NCBI GenBank assembly: GCA_903900845.1
Contig: CAIUOU010000188.1
Location: 1-51,674 of the forward strand
DNA: 51,674 nucleotides
Direction: 5' to 3'
From: an uncultured Opitutia bacterium
GTDB taxonomy: Bacteria; Verrucomicrobiota; Verrucomicrobiia; Opitutales; Opitutaceae
The notes under the pieces were generated by a model. It saw nothing but the letters and a program-made list of their open reading frames with translations, ran no database searches and had not been told where the DNA came from. Shown one piece after another: positions 1 through 9,011 of this stretch (the first letter of the stretch is position 1; each line of letters begins with the position of its first letter). The translations under genes and the position numbers were made by a program.

Positions 1-137
1 CTGGCGGCGAAAGAGACACGCCCGGTCACCGTGCCGGTGCCAGCCTCGGCGGCGCAGAGGGTCGCGGCGCCCGAAAGCAGCGCCAGCAGCAGGCGGGCGA
101 GACGGATGGACTGAACGGAGGACGATGGGCGAGGCAT
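1..137 (-). CDS. TonB-dependent receptor, N-terminal part only (runs off the window)
   Basis: Only the first 45 codons are present. They encode a basic start, a hydrophobic leader (roughly residues 12-30, ending C-A-A-E) and then the stretch G-T-G-T-V-T-G-R-V-S-F. In many verrucomicrobial outer-membrane receptors this marks the start of a carboxypeptidase-regulatory-like domain that precedes the TonB plug. The likely product is a large outer-membrane nutrient receptor. It lies just downstream of, and on the same strand as, another TonB receptor gene (73 bases apart), so the two may be co-transcribed. The receptor call is an inference from leader plus domain start; any secreted protein with such a domain is the alternative. 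Confidence 0.6.
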   Translation of the reverse strand, partial: MPRPSSSVQSIRLARLLLALLSGAATLCAAEAGTGTVTGRVSFAA

Positions 138-210
138 GGAGATTCCGGAGGCAAGCACATGACCCCGGTGGTAAGCGAGTCCCGCCAAACGGAGCTGAGT
201 TTACCCGGAC

Positions 211-3000
211 TCAGAAGCCGACTCGCAGGCTGAGTGAATACACGGGAGGCGGATTCAGGACGGCGCGGAAGTTCTGACCGTCGGGATCGCGGCGGAGCAG
301 GGTGTACGGGCTCTCCTGCAGGAGATTGTTCGCGTTGAACTGCACGTCGGCCGCGGCGCGTCCGAGCCAGACCGGGAGGCGCGTCTTGTAGCCGAGGAGC
401 AGGTCGGCCTCGCGGCGCACGGGGGCGAGCATGAGTTGGCCCGCGTTGCTCCGGCCGATCACGGGAGCGCTGCCGTAGCTGAGGCCGCCGCCGACGAACA
501 CTCCCTTCAGCTTTCCTTGGCGGAAGTCGTACCGGGTGAAGGCGCGAAACTCCACTTCCCGGTGTCCGACCGTCCCCTGGTCCTCCACGGCGGTGGTGGC
601 GGCCAGCCAGCTTTCGTAATTGGCGATCTCCTGCGCCACGGAAACGCCCGCGTTTGTCACGAGCGCCTGCGCCGCCGGAGTCCGCCACAGCGGCAGCACT
701 TGCGCGGCCGCCTGCCGCGAGCGCTTGAGCAAATTGGTCTCGACTGAGTCGGAGGCGGAAAGGCTGGCCATCAGGCGCCAGCCGGGGGTGAGGTTGGCGG
801 TCAGGTTCGCCTCATAACCCCGCGTGGCGAGGTCGAACAGGTCGTGGGCGCTTCCGCTGAAACGGACGGCCTGAGCCGCGCTGATGAGGCGCGCCGCCAG
901 GAGAGCGTCCATGATCCGGTCGTTGCGTTCGCCGACGTTGTTGGCGCCGGAGGCGCGGGACTGGTCCACCGAGGCGGTGGTGAAGTAGCCGGCGCGCAGA
1001 AAGACGTTTCCGCCGAACAGGGTGAGCATGACACCGTAGTCTCGACCCTCGCCGGAATTGAGCGGGATCGCCCCGTTGTCGGGCAGCAGCGCCACCGTGG
1101 TCCCCGGGATCTGCGCGTTCTCTGAATAGTTGTAGTAGACCGAGAGCCAACGCGCCGGCTTGCCCACCACGCCATAGGAGATCCGCGAGAAATCGTAGCT
1201 GCTGCCCTGCGCCTCCCCGGTGAACACCAGCGGCGCAGGCGCCGAGACCGTGCTGGTCGGGCGCGCGAACGAGGTCTGCTTGGTGTAACGCCAACCCGCC
1301 GTGGTGATGATCCGTTCGCGCCACCACGAGCTCTGGAGGGCCGCGAGATGACTCTCGGTCTGCCGCCACTGGTCGGCGAGCTCATTGCGGGCCCAGGCGG
1401 TCGTCAGCGTCCGCGGCGCCGCCCCGGCATCCATCACCACACTGAAGCTCCCGGGAATGCGCCGGTGGTCTGGCACCGCCCATTGCGCCGCATCCGCCGG
1501 GTCCGTGACATACTGCCGGGTCCATAGCTGATTGGCCGCCTGCTGGGGCTGCGGATGGAACGGCGAGCCGGCCGCGACCAGGAAACCCACGTAGCGCGGG
1601 TTGCCCGAGTTGTCGCGGCTGGCCGAGCCCGCGAGGCTGTGGCGTCCGAGGGCGCCGAGGTCCAGTTGGTACGAGGCGGTCGCGCGGTAACGCTCGCCGC
1701 TGTTGCGCTCGTGCCGCAGCACCCAGCGGGAGTCGACATAGTACCGGCCGGCCCACGGGTTGAGCGCGCCGTCGCGGAAGGTCTGGCCGGGTTCGCCGAG
1801 CACGCGGAAAACGTCGTGGGTCGTGTCGTAGACGTCTTGGTCGCGGAGATCGTTCACCGCCGCGAACTCAAGGAACAGTCCCTTCACGGGCTCGGACTCG
1901 ATCACGGCGCCGAGGCTCCGTTGGCTGAAGGTGCTGGTGCCGCCCGGACCGGGGAAACTCGCACGGCTGGGCCAGGGAGTCGAAGGATCCAGGGCCGCCC
2001 AGTCGGCGGGCAGAAAAACGGAATTGGCGCGGGCGGTGAAGGGCTGGCTGAAGACGGTTTGCTGGAAGTTGCGGAACGAGCCGTCGTTGCCGACCAGAGT
2101 GATGCGCTGCGTCGCGGCGCGTTTGCCGATGCCGGCCGCGGCGTCGGCCAGCGCGAGTCCGGGCACGAGCGGCGAGCCGCGCGCGCGCCAGAGCGAAACG
2201 TTGTCGAAGGGGGCGTAGGTGCGCCCCAGCGACTGGCTGATGCGGCCGAACTCGGCGTCCAGCCGCACGGTCGTGGTCCGGTGGGCGCGGATCGTGGCGG
2301 CGATCGCTAGCCGGCGGTTCACCGAAAACTGGTGGGCCTGCCAGCCGTCCGCCGTGTGCTCGAGGGCGTTCACGCGCAGCGCGAGGCGGTCGTGGGGCGT
2401 GATATTCCCGTCCAGGTGGACCCGACGTAGCGCATCCCGTCCCGCGGTGACATTGAGCTGGGCGAAGGCGCGTCCGAACCGAGCTTGTTTGGTCATCGTG
2501 TTCAGAATTCCTCCCGCGCCGCCCAGGCCGAACAGGATGGCGTTGGGCCCGCGGGCCTCCTCGAAACGTTCGGAGTTGTACGTGTCGGGCAGCAGCGCCG
2601 AGCCGAAGTAATTGCGGGAGCGTGACGCCAGTTGGCCGCGGATGCGGTACTGGAAAACCCCGGTCTCGGTGCCAATGCCCTGCACCTGCGCGGTCTGGTC
2701 GGTGCGCTCGGGCACCGCGGCCGCGGAGTAGCGCATGAGATCGTTCTCGCTGAAGGCGTTCAGGTCGGCGATCAGCTCCGGCGTGAACACGCTGATCGCG
2801 TTGGCGACATCGGCGAGGTTGGTGCGGAGGCGGCTGCCGGCCAGGGTGTGGTTCGCGACGTAGCCCACGTCCTTGTCCGAGGAAACTTGGAACGGGGAGA
2901 GCTCGATTACTTTCGAGTCGGCCGGTTCGGCTGCGCTGAGGAATCCGGCTGCGGCCAACAGGCAGGCGACGCAGCCGGCGGGGGTAAGGCGCGGGGTCAT
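211..3000 (-). CDS. TonB-dependent outer-membrane receptor
   Basis: This 929-residue protein has a signal peptide (about residues 1-23, ending S-A-A). The sequence L-S-P-F-Q-V that follows typifies the start of the plug in Verrucomicrobia receptors. The plug spans about residues 35-175, with an I-R-G-Q-type segment and an A-R-G-P-N-A-I-L-F-G-L-G motif. A long Tyr/Trp/Arg-rich beta-barrel region follows and ends in an aromatic residue (L-R-V-G-F), as expected for an outer-membrane barrel. The substrate is unknown; family members import siderophores, vitamins or oligosaccharides using TonB/ExbBD energy, and none of those genes are in the window. The ATG start is supported by the leader; no clear Shine-Dalgarno is seen. 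It sits upstream of a second receptor gene on the same strand. Confidence 0.9.
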   Translation of the reverse strand: MTPRLTPAGCVACLLAAAGFLSAAEPADSKVIELSPFQVSSDKDVGYVANHTLAGSRLRTNLADVANAISVFTPELIADLNAFSENDLMRYSAAAVPERTDQTAQVQGIGTETGVFQYRIRGQLASRSRNYFGSALLPDTYNSERFEEARGPNAILFGLGGAGGILNTMTKQARFGRAFAQLNVTAGRDALRRVHLDGNITPHDRLALRVNALEHTADGWQAHQFSVNRRLAIAATIRAHRTTTVRLDAEFGRISQSLGRTYAPFDNVSLWRARGSPLVPGLALADAAAGIGKRAATQRITLVGNDGSFRNFQQTVFSQPFTARANSVFLPADWAALDPSTPWPSRASFPGPGGTSTFSQRSLGAVIESEPVKGLFLEFAAVNDLRDQDVYDTTHDVFRVLGEPGQTFRDGALNPWAGRYYVDSRWVLRHERNSGERYRATASYQLDLGALGRHSLAGSASRDNSGNPRYVGFLVAAGSPFHPQPQQAANQLWTRQYVTDPADAAQWAVPDHRRIPGSFSVVMDAGAAPRTLTTAWARNELADQWRQTESHLAALQSSWWRERIITTAGWRYTKQTSFARPTSTVSAPAPLVFTGEAQGSSYDFSRISYGVVGKPARWLSVYYNYSENAQIPGTTVALLPDNGAIPLNSGEGRDYGVMLTLFGGNVFLRAGYFTTASVDQSRASGANNVGERNDRIMDALLAARLISAAQAVRFSGSAHDLFDLATRGYEANLTANLTPGWRLMASLSASDSVETNLLKRSRQAAAQVLPLWRTPAAQALVTNAGVSVAQEIANYESWLAATTAVEDQGTVGHREVEFRAFTRYDFRQGKLKGVFVGGGLSYGSAPVIGRSNAGQLMLAPVRREADLLLGYKTRLPVWLGRAAADVQFNANNLLQESPYTLLRRDPDGQNFRAVLNPPPVYSLSLRVGF

Positions 3001-3071
3001 GCCCGCACTAGGCAGGTCATGTACCCGACCGCCGCAAGCCTATCGTACGGCGCGTGAGGCCGCTGCGCCGG

Positions 3072-3773
3072 TCAGACGATCTTCGTCGGGCGTGGGGTGA
3101 GGGCGCGGACGGCCTCGGCGTAGCGGGCGCCGCAGGCTGCGCCGCGGTAGCGGGCGAGGGTCGCCTTGGCCGTCACGGCGGCGTCGAGCGCGTTCTCGTC
3201 GTAAGGAGTTTTCCGGACGTACGCCATCAGTTGGCCGAGCCACTCGATCGCGAACGGCCACTGGTCGGAGATGTCGACGTAGGTGTCGGGTTCGAAGCCG
3301 ATCGTGTGCCCGGGGCCGTTGTCGTACAGATAGACGCGGGACGGCGTCTTCACGGAGGCGTCGTCCAACACGCGCGGCGCGAGGCGCAACGCGGCTTTGC
3401 TGATCGCCGCGGCTGCCTCGTGGTCCGGGTGGCGGTCGTTGGGCCAGAGCATGAAGCCGACGTCGGGTTTCACGTCGGCCACGACTTCGGCGACGGCGCG
3501 CACGTGGGCGTCGTTGAGCTGGAAGCGGCCCGAGGCGAGACCGAGGAAGCGCGTCTCGATGCCGTGGGCGTGGGCGAGGGCGGCGCAGGTTTCCTTGAGC
3601 TCCGCGCCGCGGCCCTTGGCGGGTGGCCAATTATCGTAGTCGCCGATGAGAGACAGGATGACCACGCGGTGGTTCTGGTGCGCGGCCTGGATGAGGATTC
3701 CCGGCAGGCCGAAGACGCAGTCGTCGTAGTGGGCGCCGATGGCGAGGAGGGTCTGGCGGGCGGGTGCGGCCAT
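3072..3773 (-). CDS. LmbE/PIG-L family deacetylase
   Basis: This 233-residue protein matches the LmbE/PIG-L zinc-dependent deacetylase family. Members typically remove an acetyl group from N-acetylglucosamine-type sugars or related amides. The first metal motif appears as A-H-Y-D-D near residue 14 (usually A-H-P-D-D), and a second as D-R-H-P-D-H-E-A near residue 110. No signal peptide is seen, so it is probably cytoplasmic. An open frame extends far upstream, but that part lies antisense to guaB-frame coding sequence. The ATG at 3771-3773 puts the start just before the first beta strand. It lies 26 bases downstream of guaB and is probably in the same transcript. The actual substrate is not shown by the sequence. 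Confidence 0.85.
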   Translation of the reverse strand: MAAPARQTLLAIGAHYDDCVFGLPGILIQAAHQNHRVVILSLIGDYDNWPPAKGRGAELKETCAALAHAHGIETRFLGLASGRFQLNDAHVRAVAEVVADVKPDVGFMLWPNDRHPDHEAAAAISKAALRLAPRVLDDASVKTPSRVYLYDNGPGHTIGFEPDTYVDISDQWPFAIEWLGQLMAYVRKTPYDENALDAAVTAKATLARYRGAACGARYAEAVRALTPRPTKIV

Positions 3774-3799
3774 GGGAAAAAGACGCCGAGGAACCGGGC

Positions 3800-5380
3800 T
3801 CAGCCGTTGCTGGTGCGGGTGGAGACCTCGATCACGTCGTGCGGCGCGGCCTCCTTCTGGCCGGCGGGGGAGACACGGACGTAGCGGGCCTTGGTCCGAA
3901 GTTCGCCGAGATTCGCGGCGCCGAGGTAGCCCATGCCGCTCTGCACGCCGCCGATGAGATTGCCGAGGACGTCGTCGACAGAGCCGGAGACTTCCTTCAG
4001 CGCCTCGATGCCCTCGGCCGCGACTTTGCGGGTGGTGTCGGCCTTGTCGTGTCCGTAGCGCGCGGCGCTGCCGGCCTTCATCGCGGCGAGGGAACCCATG
4101 CCGCGGTACTGCTTGTAGACCTTGCCGTTGATCTCGAGGATCTCGCCCGGCGCCTCGCGGCAACCGGCCAGCAATCCGCCGAGGATCACGGCGTCGGCCA
4201 GGGTGAGCGCCTTCACGATGTCGCCGCTCTTCGTGATGCCGCCGTCGGCGATGAGCCGCGCACCGGTCTTCCGCGCGGCGGTGCCCGCCACATGGAGCGC
4301 GGTGAGCTGCGGGATGCCGACGCCCGCGACGATTCGGGTGGTGCAGATCGATCCCGGTCCCTGGCCGACCTTGATGGCGTTGGCGCCGCAACCGGCAAGG
4401 AACTCCACGCCGGCGGCGCTGGTCACGTTGCCCGCGATCAGCGTGAGATCCTTGAACGCGCCCCGCACGAGACGGACAACCTCGCCGACCCCGGCGGTGT
4501 GGCCGTGCGCGGTGGACACGGCCACGCAGTCGACATGCTCGGCGACGAGGTGGCCGACGTGCTCGATGATGCGATCGCGGTCGAGGGACCCGTCGGGCTT
4601 GCGGACCGGGGAAAGGGCGGCGCCGACGACGAGGCGGAAATCATGGTCGCGGGCCGGCTTCCGGCGCGATTTCGACTCGGCGGTGATGCGCTCCACGTCG
4701 GAGGCGGTGATGAGCCCGCGCAGGCCGCCGGCGTCATCGACCACGAGCATCTTGTTGATGCCGACGTTATCGGTGAAGAAGCGGTCCGCGGCGCGGATCG
4801 GGTCCTTGGCGACGTCGGATTGCCGGGCTGTGCGCAGCTGGGCGCGCGGGGTCATCACCTCGGCGACAGGCTTGGTCTTGTAGCGATCCTTGACGACGTT
4901 CCCGGACAAGAGGCCGACGAGGGCCCCGCTGGAGTCGACAACCGGGAAGGTCGAGAAAGCGAAACGCTTCGATTCGATACGGGCCAGAATGTCGCCGATC
5001 AACTGGTCGGGCGTGACGGTGATCGGATCCTGGATCAGCCCGTGGATGTGGCGCTTCACGCGGGCGACCTCCTTCACCTGGTCGCGGGGCGCCATATTGT
5101 AGTGGATGAGACCGAGGCCGCCGTTGAGCGCCATCGCGATGGCCATGCGCGACTCGGTCACGGTGTCCATGTCGGACGAGATGACCGGAATCTGCAGGCG
5201 CACCGACGGGCTCAACTCGGTGGCGGTGTCGGCGTCCTTGGGCAGGATTTCCGAGTACAACGTGGCCAGCGAGACGTCGTCGAAGGTGAGACCGGTCGGG
5301 AGATTGGCCCGGAAAAACGCGTCGGCGGGCAGGAAAAACTCGGCGTCGGCGGAGGCGGCGGGAGAGGCAACCTTGTTCAT
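3800..5380 (-). CDS. guaB: Inosine-5'-monophosphate dehydrogenase
   Basis: The enzyme oxidises IMP to XMP with NAD+, the first committed step of GMP synthesis, in the cytoplasm. The 526-residue product has the catalytic loop G-P-G-S-I-C-T-T-R with Cys346. It also has two CBS domains inserted at about residues 117-235, the Y-R-G-M-G-S phosphate-binding segment near 425-430 and the flap R-Y pair near 441-442. It is slightly longer than the Escherichia coli enzyme. Some usual residues differ: the Asp before T-A-H-G is Ser289, and the Ser of the V-G-S-x-L-A-G element is Gly402. A longer open frame extends upstream, but the ATG at 5378-5380 fits the family N-terminus. The LmbE-like gene follows 26 bases downstream. 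Confidence 0.93.
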   Translation of the reverse strand: MNKVASPAASADAEFFLPADAFFRANLPTGLTFDDVSLATLYSEILPKDADTATELSPSVRLQIPVISSDMDTVTESRMAIAMALNGGLGLIHYNMAPRDQVKEVARVKRHIHGLIQDPITVTPDQLIGDILARIESKRFAFSTFPVVDSSGALVGLLSGNVVKDRYKTKPVAEVMTPRAQLRTARQSDVAKDPIRAADRFFTDNVGINKMLVVDDAGGLRGLITASDVERITAESKSRRKPARDHDFRLVVGAALSPVRKPDGSLDRDRIIEHVGHLVAEHVDCVAVSTAHGHTAGVGEVVRLVRGAFKDLTLIAGNVTSAAGVEFLAGCGANAIKVGQGPGSICTTRIVAGVGIPQLTALHVAGTAARKTGARLIADGGITKSGDIVKALTLADAVILGGLLAGCREAPGEILEINGKVYKQYRGMGSLAAMKAGSAARYGHDKADTTRKVAAEGIEALKEVSGSVDDVLGNLIGGVQSGMGYLGAANLGELRTKARYVRVSPAGQKEAAPHDVIEVSTRTSNG

Positions 5381-5420
5381 GGGTTGCCGAGAACGGAGTA
5401 GGCCCGCGCGGCGCGGGCGC

Positions 5421-5450
5421 AAACGGAAACTGCGCCGCGGATCGCGGCGC
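5421..5450 (-). terminator. Possible weak terminator after the exported-protein gene
   Basis: On the minus strand an 8-bp perfect GC stem (5443-5450 with 5432-5439) and a 3-base loop are followed by a broken T-rich run (GTTTCCGTTT). It lies between the stop of the exported-protein gene (5466) and the start of guaB (5380), so it could separate the two transcripts. The interrupted T-run makes this uncertain. Confidence 0.35.
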
Positions 5451-5465
5451 CGCCGGCGGAGCCGG

Positions 5466-6125
5466 TTATTTCCTCGCCGCGGCGGGCGCGGTGAAGGTGA
5501 TCCGGTCTACCATGTCGAGCAGCCGCTTCCGCAGAATCTCGTCCTGTTCCTCGGTGCTCTTGCCGTAGGCCTTGCCCTCGATCACGCGCTCGGCGAGCTC
5601 GATGCTGATCACGTAGACGAAGCTGTTGCGCACGAAGAGCAGGTTGCCGCGCTTGGCGACGGGGACGGCGTCGCCGCCCAGCGGCGAGACGCGCTCCGGG
5701 AACATCGTGCCGCCGGGGACGAGCAGGTAGGTGAGGAGCGAGCCCTCCATCGTGCCGGGCACGAACTTGGCGCTCTCGATCTGCACGCCCTCGAAGTTCT
5801 GCTTGAAGTCGGCGAGGACGAAGTTGCTGAAGAAATAGACCAGGTAGTCCTTGGCCCCGCGGGTGGAGTTTTCCCAGCGTTGGGTGGCGTCCTGTTGGAA
5901 CGCCGCGATGCTCACGTACACATTGAAGTCGTCCTGGAAGGTGACGACGTTCGGAGTGTCGGTGATGTCTCCGCCGAGCTCCGGCAGCACCGGAATCTGC
6001 ACACGGAACTGGCCGGTCGGCGAGACGTAGGACTTGCCCTCGATTTTTCCGGCGATGTCCTGCGCGAAAACCGCGGGGCCGAGACAGGCGATCAGAAGGA
6101 GAAGGGCGGGGGAAAGGCGCGACAT
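5466..6125 (-). CDS. Exported protein of unknown function
   Basis: This 219-residue protein starts with a clear signal peptide (about residues 1-22, ending V-F-A-Q). The mature part contains [13 protein letters not shown] and later a short hydrophobic stretch F-V-Y-V-I-S-I, and looks like a mixed alpha/beta domain. I do not recognise a named family. The ATG at 6123-6125 was chosen because the signal peptide starts there; upstream frame is antisense-like sequence overlapping rsmA. The gene follows rsmA by 37 bases on the same strand and may be co-transcribed with it. Function cannot be inferred beyond a periplasmic or outer-membrane location. Confidence 0.75.
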   Translation of the reverse strand: MSRLSPALLLLIACLGPAVFAQDIAGKIEGKSYVSPTGQFRVQIPVLPELGGDITDTPNVVTFQDDFNVYVSIAAFQQDATQRWENSTRGAKDYLVYFFSNFVLADFKQNFEGVQIESAKFVPGTMEGSLLTYLLVPGGTMFPERVSPLGGDAVPVAKRGNLLFVRNSFVYVISIELAERVIEGKAYGKSTEEQDEILRKRLLDMVDRITFTAPAAARK

Positions 6126-6162
6126 GGGAAAGACGAAACGAGTAGCGCGGTGACGGTGGGAT

Positions 6163-7002
6163 TCAAGCCCACGCTGGCGCACGGCGAGAGAACTCCACCC
6201 ACCACGCGACCGGCAGCTCCTCGGGGCGGGCGCGTTCATCGAGCCCCGCCTCGGCGAGCAGTTGCCGCCAGAAGGTTGCGCCGGAGGGCAGAATGCCACG
6301 GAGGAGCGCTCCGATCTGCTTGCGGCGTTGCTGGAAGCACGCCCGGATGCACGACTTGGCCCCCGGGGGGAAAACGAACGGCGCCGGGCGGCGCACCAGG
6401 TGCAGCAAGTGCGACTCCACGTCGGGGCGGGGGTGAAAACACGCGGCGGACACCTTGTGTCCGGGGGCGCTTTCGTAGGCGGCCTGTAGAAAGACCGAGA
6501 TGGCGCCAAACGACTTCGTTCCCGGCGTGGCGGTGTAGCGCTGCGCGGCCTCCTGTTGGAGCATCAGCACCAGGCGTGCCGGTAACGCGCCACCGAGCAC
6601 CGCGTCGAGCCACGGGGTCGCGATCGCATAGGGCAGGTTCGCGACGACCTTGAAGCCTTCGTTCGCCGGGGAGAGCCCCGCCAGCGGGTGCTCCACGGCG
6701 TCACCCTCGAGAAGATGAAACGTGTCCGGAAACCGCGGGGAAAGTTCCGTGTTGAGATGGGCGTGCAGCGTCCGGTCTTTCTCCACTGCCCAGACCTTGG
6801 CGCCGGCTTCGAGCAGCGCCGTCGTGAGCGTGCCGAGCCCCGGGCCCACCTCGACGACCTCATCGCCCGGCGCAACCCGCGCGAGCTCGAGGGACTTGCG
6901 GACGATGTTTCCATCGACCAGGAAGTTCTGGCCGAGAAAGCGTTTCGGCGCGTGCCCTAGGCGGGCGAGCAACTCCCGCGTGGCGGTCGGCGAAAGCGGC
7001 AT
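6163..7002 (-). CDS. rsmA: 16S rRNA (adenine1518-N6/adenine1519-N6)-dimethyltransferase
   Basis: RsmA (KsgA) dimethylates two adjacent adenines in the 3' terminal helix of 16S rRNA using S-adenosylmethionine, a late step of small-subunit assembly. The 279-residue product shows the family entry motif K-R-F-L-G-Q-N-F-L near residue 20. It also has the SAM-binding loop E-V-G-P-G-L-G-T-L-T near 51-60 and the catalytic N-L-P-Y motif near residue 122. Length is normal for the family. The start is an ATG, only three bases after the stop of the DUF5069 gene, so the two are almost certainly translated from one mRNA. Confidence 0.95.
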   Translation of the reverse strand: MPLSPTATRELLARLGHAPKRFLGQNFLVDGNIVRKSLELARVAPGDEVVEVGPGLGTLTTALLEAGAKVWAVEKDRTLHAHLNTELSPRFPDTFHLLEGDAVEHPLAGLSPANEGFKVVANLPYAIATPWLDAVLGGALPARLVLMLQQEAAQRYTATPGTKSFGAISVFLQAAYESAPGHKVSAACFHPRPDVESHLLHLVRRPAPFVFPPGAKSCIRACFQQRRKQIGALLRGILPSGATFWRQLLAEAGLDERARPEELPVAWWVEFSRRAPAWA

Positions 7003-7005
7003 CGT

Positions 7006-7428
7006 TCAGCGCGGCGCGCGGCCTTCGTCGACCTCATAGTAGTCAAAAAAGGTGAGTAGGTCCGCGCGGTGGGCGAGGCCGCTCTCGGCCTTCTGGCGCT
7101 CAAGGGTCGGGGTGGCGTCGTCCTTCCAGCCGCGTTTCGACGCGAATCCGTTCCAGATCAGGCGGTCGGCGTCGTTGATCGCGCGCCCGTGGGCGTTGAT
7201 CCAAGTGAGGATCTCCTCGTCGGTGCCGCCGGCGAGCACCCGCTCCCGAAGGTCCTCGTACCTGATACCGAGGAAGTGGCAGAGACGGCCGTCGAATCCG
7301 CCGCCGAGGAAAGGATGATGGTCGGGATGCAGCGCGCCGCGCGCGTGCAGGCGGATCTTGTCGAGGGTGCGCGGGAGGAAAAAGAGGCCGCCGAGGCGGT
7401 TGAAGGCGGTGACAGGACGTTGGTTCAC
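7006..7428 (-). CDS. DUF5069 domain protein
   Basis: This 140-residue protein has the pattern of the DUF5069 family: an N-terminal L-P-R-T-L-D-K-I-R segment, a central F-L-G-I motif after a short loop, and a conserved W-I-N-A region. The family is common in Verrucomicrobia and Planctomycetes and has no established function. The only in-frame start at the expected place is GTG (7426-7428); no Shine-Dalgarno is obvious. It is packed between trpC (10 bases upstream) and rsmA (3 bases downstream), so it is expressed with them. No signal peptide or membrane segment is seen, so it is probably cytoplasmic. Confidence 0.8.
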   Translation of the reverse strand: MNQRPVTAFNRLGGLFFLPRTLDKIRLHARGALHPDHHPFLGGGFDGRLCHFLGIRYEDLRERVLAGGTDEEILTWINAHGRAINDADRLIWNGFASKRGWKDDATPTLERQKAESGLAHRADLLTFFDYYEVDEGRAPR

Positions 7429-7438
7429 GGGAAGGAGG

Positions 7439-8239
7439 TCAGGTGGCGCGGAATGACGTGATGAGCAGCGCGGGATCGGGCGCGCGCATCAGCGCCTCTC
7501 CGACCAGCACGGCGTGCGCCCCGCATGACCGGGCGCGGGCGGCGTCGGCCGCGGTGGAGATACCGCTCTCGCTGACGGCGATCACGTCGCGCGGGAAAGT
7601 CGGGATCAGCCGCTCGCTCAGGCCGAGGTCGGTGCGGAAGACGGCGAGATCGCGGTTGTTGACGCCGATGATCGACGCGCGATGGGCGACCGCCCGCTCC
7701 AGTTCCCGCTCGTTGTGAATCTCGAAAAGGGCGTCGAGTCCCGCTGCTTTCGCCGCGCCGTGCAGCGAGCGGATCTCTTCGTCGTCCAGCGCCCGCACGA
7801 TGATCAGGATCGCGCTCGCGCCGGCCTCGCGCGCCTCGAGCACCTGCAGCGGGTGAAACATGAAGTCCTTGCGCAGGCACGGCCGCGCCGGCGGCTCGGC
7901 GCGGAAACGCGCAGTGACCTCCCGTAGATCGTCCAGAGTGCCGCCGAAGTACTTTTCATCGGTCAGCACCGAGAGTGCTGACGCCCCCGCCTGCTGGTAG
8001 ACGCGGGCCTGCGCGGGCGCGGAGGCGCCGGCGCGGATGTCGCCGGCAGACGGCGAGCGGCGTTTGATCTCGGCGATGACCGCCAGGCGTCCCGCCGGGT
8101 CGCGCAGGGCGGCGGCGAATGAGGGCGGCCGGGGCAGGGCGGCGGCGGCCTTCGCCAGCTCGGCCTCGGTTACGGGCCGCAGCCGGTCGGCGATCTCGCG
8201 GCGTTTCCACGCCATGATCTCGGTGAGCTTGTCGGACAT
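7439..8239 (-). CDS. trpC: Indole-3-glycerol phosphate synthase
   Basis: TrpC converts 1-(2-carboxyphenylamino)-1-deoxyribulose 5-phosphate to indole-3-glycerol phosphate in tryptophan biosynthesis. The 266-residue product has the expected TIM-barrel motifs: A-E-I-K-R-R-S-P-S near residue 55, L-T-D-E-K-Y-F-G-G near 95, L-R-K-D-F near 125, I-G-V-N-N-R-D-L near 182 and S-E-S-G-I near 213. It is a stand-alone synthase with no PRAI (TrpF) fusion. The ATG at 8237-8239 matches the family start; an upstream in-frame extension covers the divergent mazG promoter region and is not used. No other trp gene is in the window. It heads a tight run with the DUF5069 gene and rsmA. Confidence 0.95.
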   Translation of the reverse strand: MSDKLTEIMAWKRREIADRLRPVTEAELAKAAAALPRPPSFAAALRDPAGRLAVIAEIKRRSPSAGDIRAGASAPAQARVYQQAGASALSVLTDEKYFGGTLDDLREVTARFRAEPPARPCLRKDFMFHPLQVLEAREAGASAILIIVRALDDEEIRSLHGAAKAAGLDALFEIHNERELERAVAHRASIIGVNNRDLAVFRTDLGLSERLIPTFPRDVIAVSESGISTAADAARARSCGAHAVLVGEALMRAPDPALLITSFRAT

Positions 8240-8336
8240 TACCGCCGACGAAACACGGCGGGCGCGCGAAAAACCAGACCGGAGTTGGGCGGTTTTGGCG
8301 TGAGTTCCGCGCGCGGCGCGCCTTCCTCTCCGCCGC

Positions 8337-9011
8337 ATGAGCGCGATTGATGACCTGCGGAGCACGATGGCCCGGCTGCGGGCCCCGGACGGGTGTCCCT
8401 GGGACCGGGAGCAGACGCACGCGAGTCTGGTGCGCTGCCTGATCGACGAGGTGAGCGAGCTGATCGAGACGATCGACCACGGGGACGACGCCCACATGCG
8501 CGAGGAGCTGGGCGACGTGCTGATCCAGATCGTGTTTCACGCGCAGATCGCGTCCGAGGAGGGAAAGTTCGATTTCGACGACGTCGCTCGCGACATCAAC
8601 GACAAGCTGGTGCGCCGGCACCCGCACGTTTTCGGCGCGATGCGCCTGAACACCTCGGAGCAGGTCATCACCGAGTGGGAGAAGATCAAGGCGACCGAGC
8701 GCAAGAACGGTCCCGTGGCGGCGGCCGGCGCGGTTTTCAAGGACCTGCCCCCGCGGCTGCCCGGGTTGATGTTCGCCGAGGCGGTCTGGAAGCAGATCGA
8801 GAAGAAGGGCCTGCCGGCCGAGGGCGCGGTGGACGTCGGGCGCGTGCGGGAGCTGGGCGCGACGCTCGATGCGGAGACGCTCGGGCGTGCTTTGTTTGAA
8901 CTGGCGGCGGCGGCGCGGGCCAAGGGCCTCGATCCCGAGGGCGCCGTGCGGTTGCACGCGAGCCGGGTCATGCGCGATGTCGAATCCCGCGTTCAGACCG
9001 CCGCCCGCTGA
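8337..9011 (+). CDS. mazG: Nucleoside triphosphate pyrophosphohydrolase (MazG)
   Basis: MazG hydrolyses (d)NTPs to the monophosphate and pyrophosphate, cleaning the nucleotide pool. The first MazG domain (about residues 10-115) is complete. It contains the start motif C-P-W-D-R-E-Q-T-H, E-V-S-E-L-I-E and the metal-binding E-E-L-G-D-V-L helix. The second domain (about 125-215) is recognisable but shortened. Its equivalent helix reads E-T-L-G-R-A-L-F, with Arg where the metal-binding Asp should be, so only the N-terminal site looks active. Total length (224) is below the usual 260 or so. It is divergent from trpC across a 97-base gap, and its 3' end overlaps the start of xerC by 35 bases. Confidence 0.93.
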   Translation: MSAIDDLRSTMARLRAPDGCPWDREQTHASLVRCLIDEVSELIETIDHGDDAHMREELGDVLIQIVFHAQIASEEGKFDFDDVARDINDKLVRRHPHVFGAMRLNTSEQVITEWEKIKATERKNGPVAAAGAVFKDLPPRLPGLMFAEAVWKQIEKKGLPAEGAVDVGRVRELGATLDAETLGRALFELAAAARAKGLDPEGAVRLHASRVMRDVESRVQTAAR

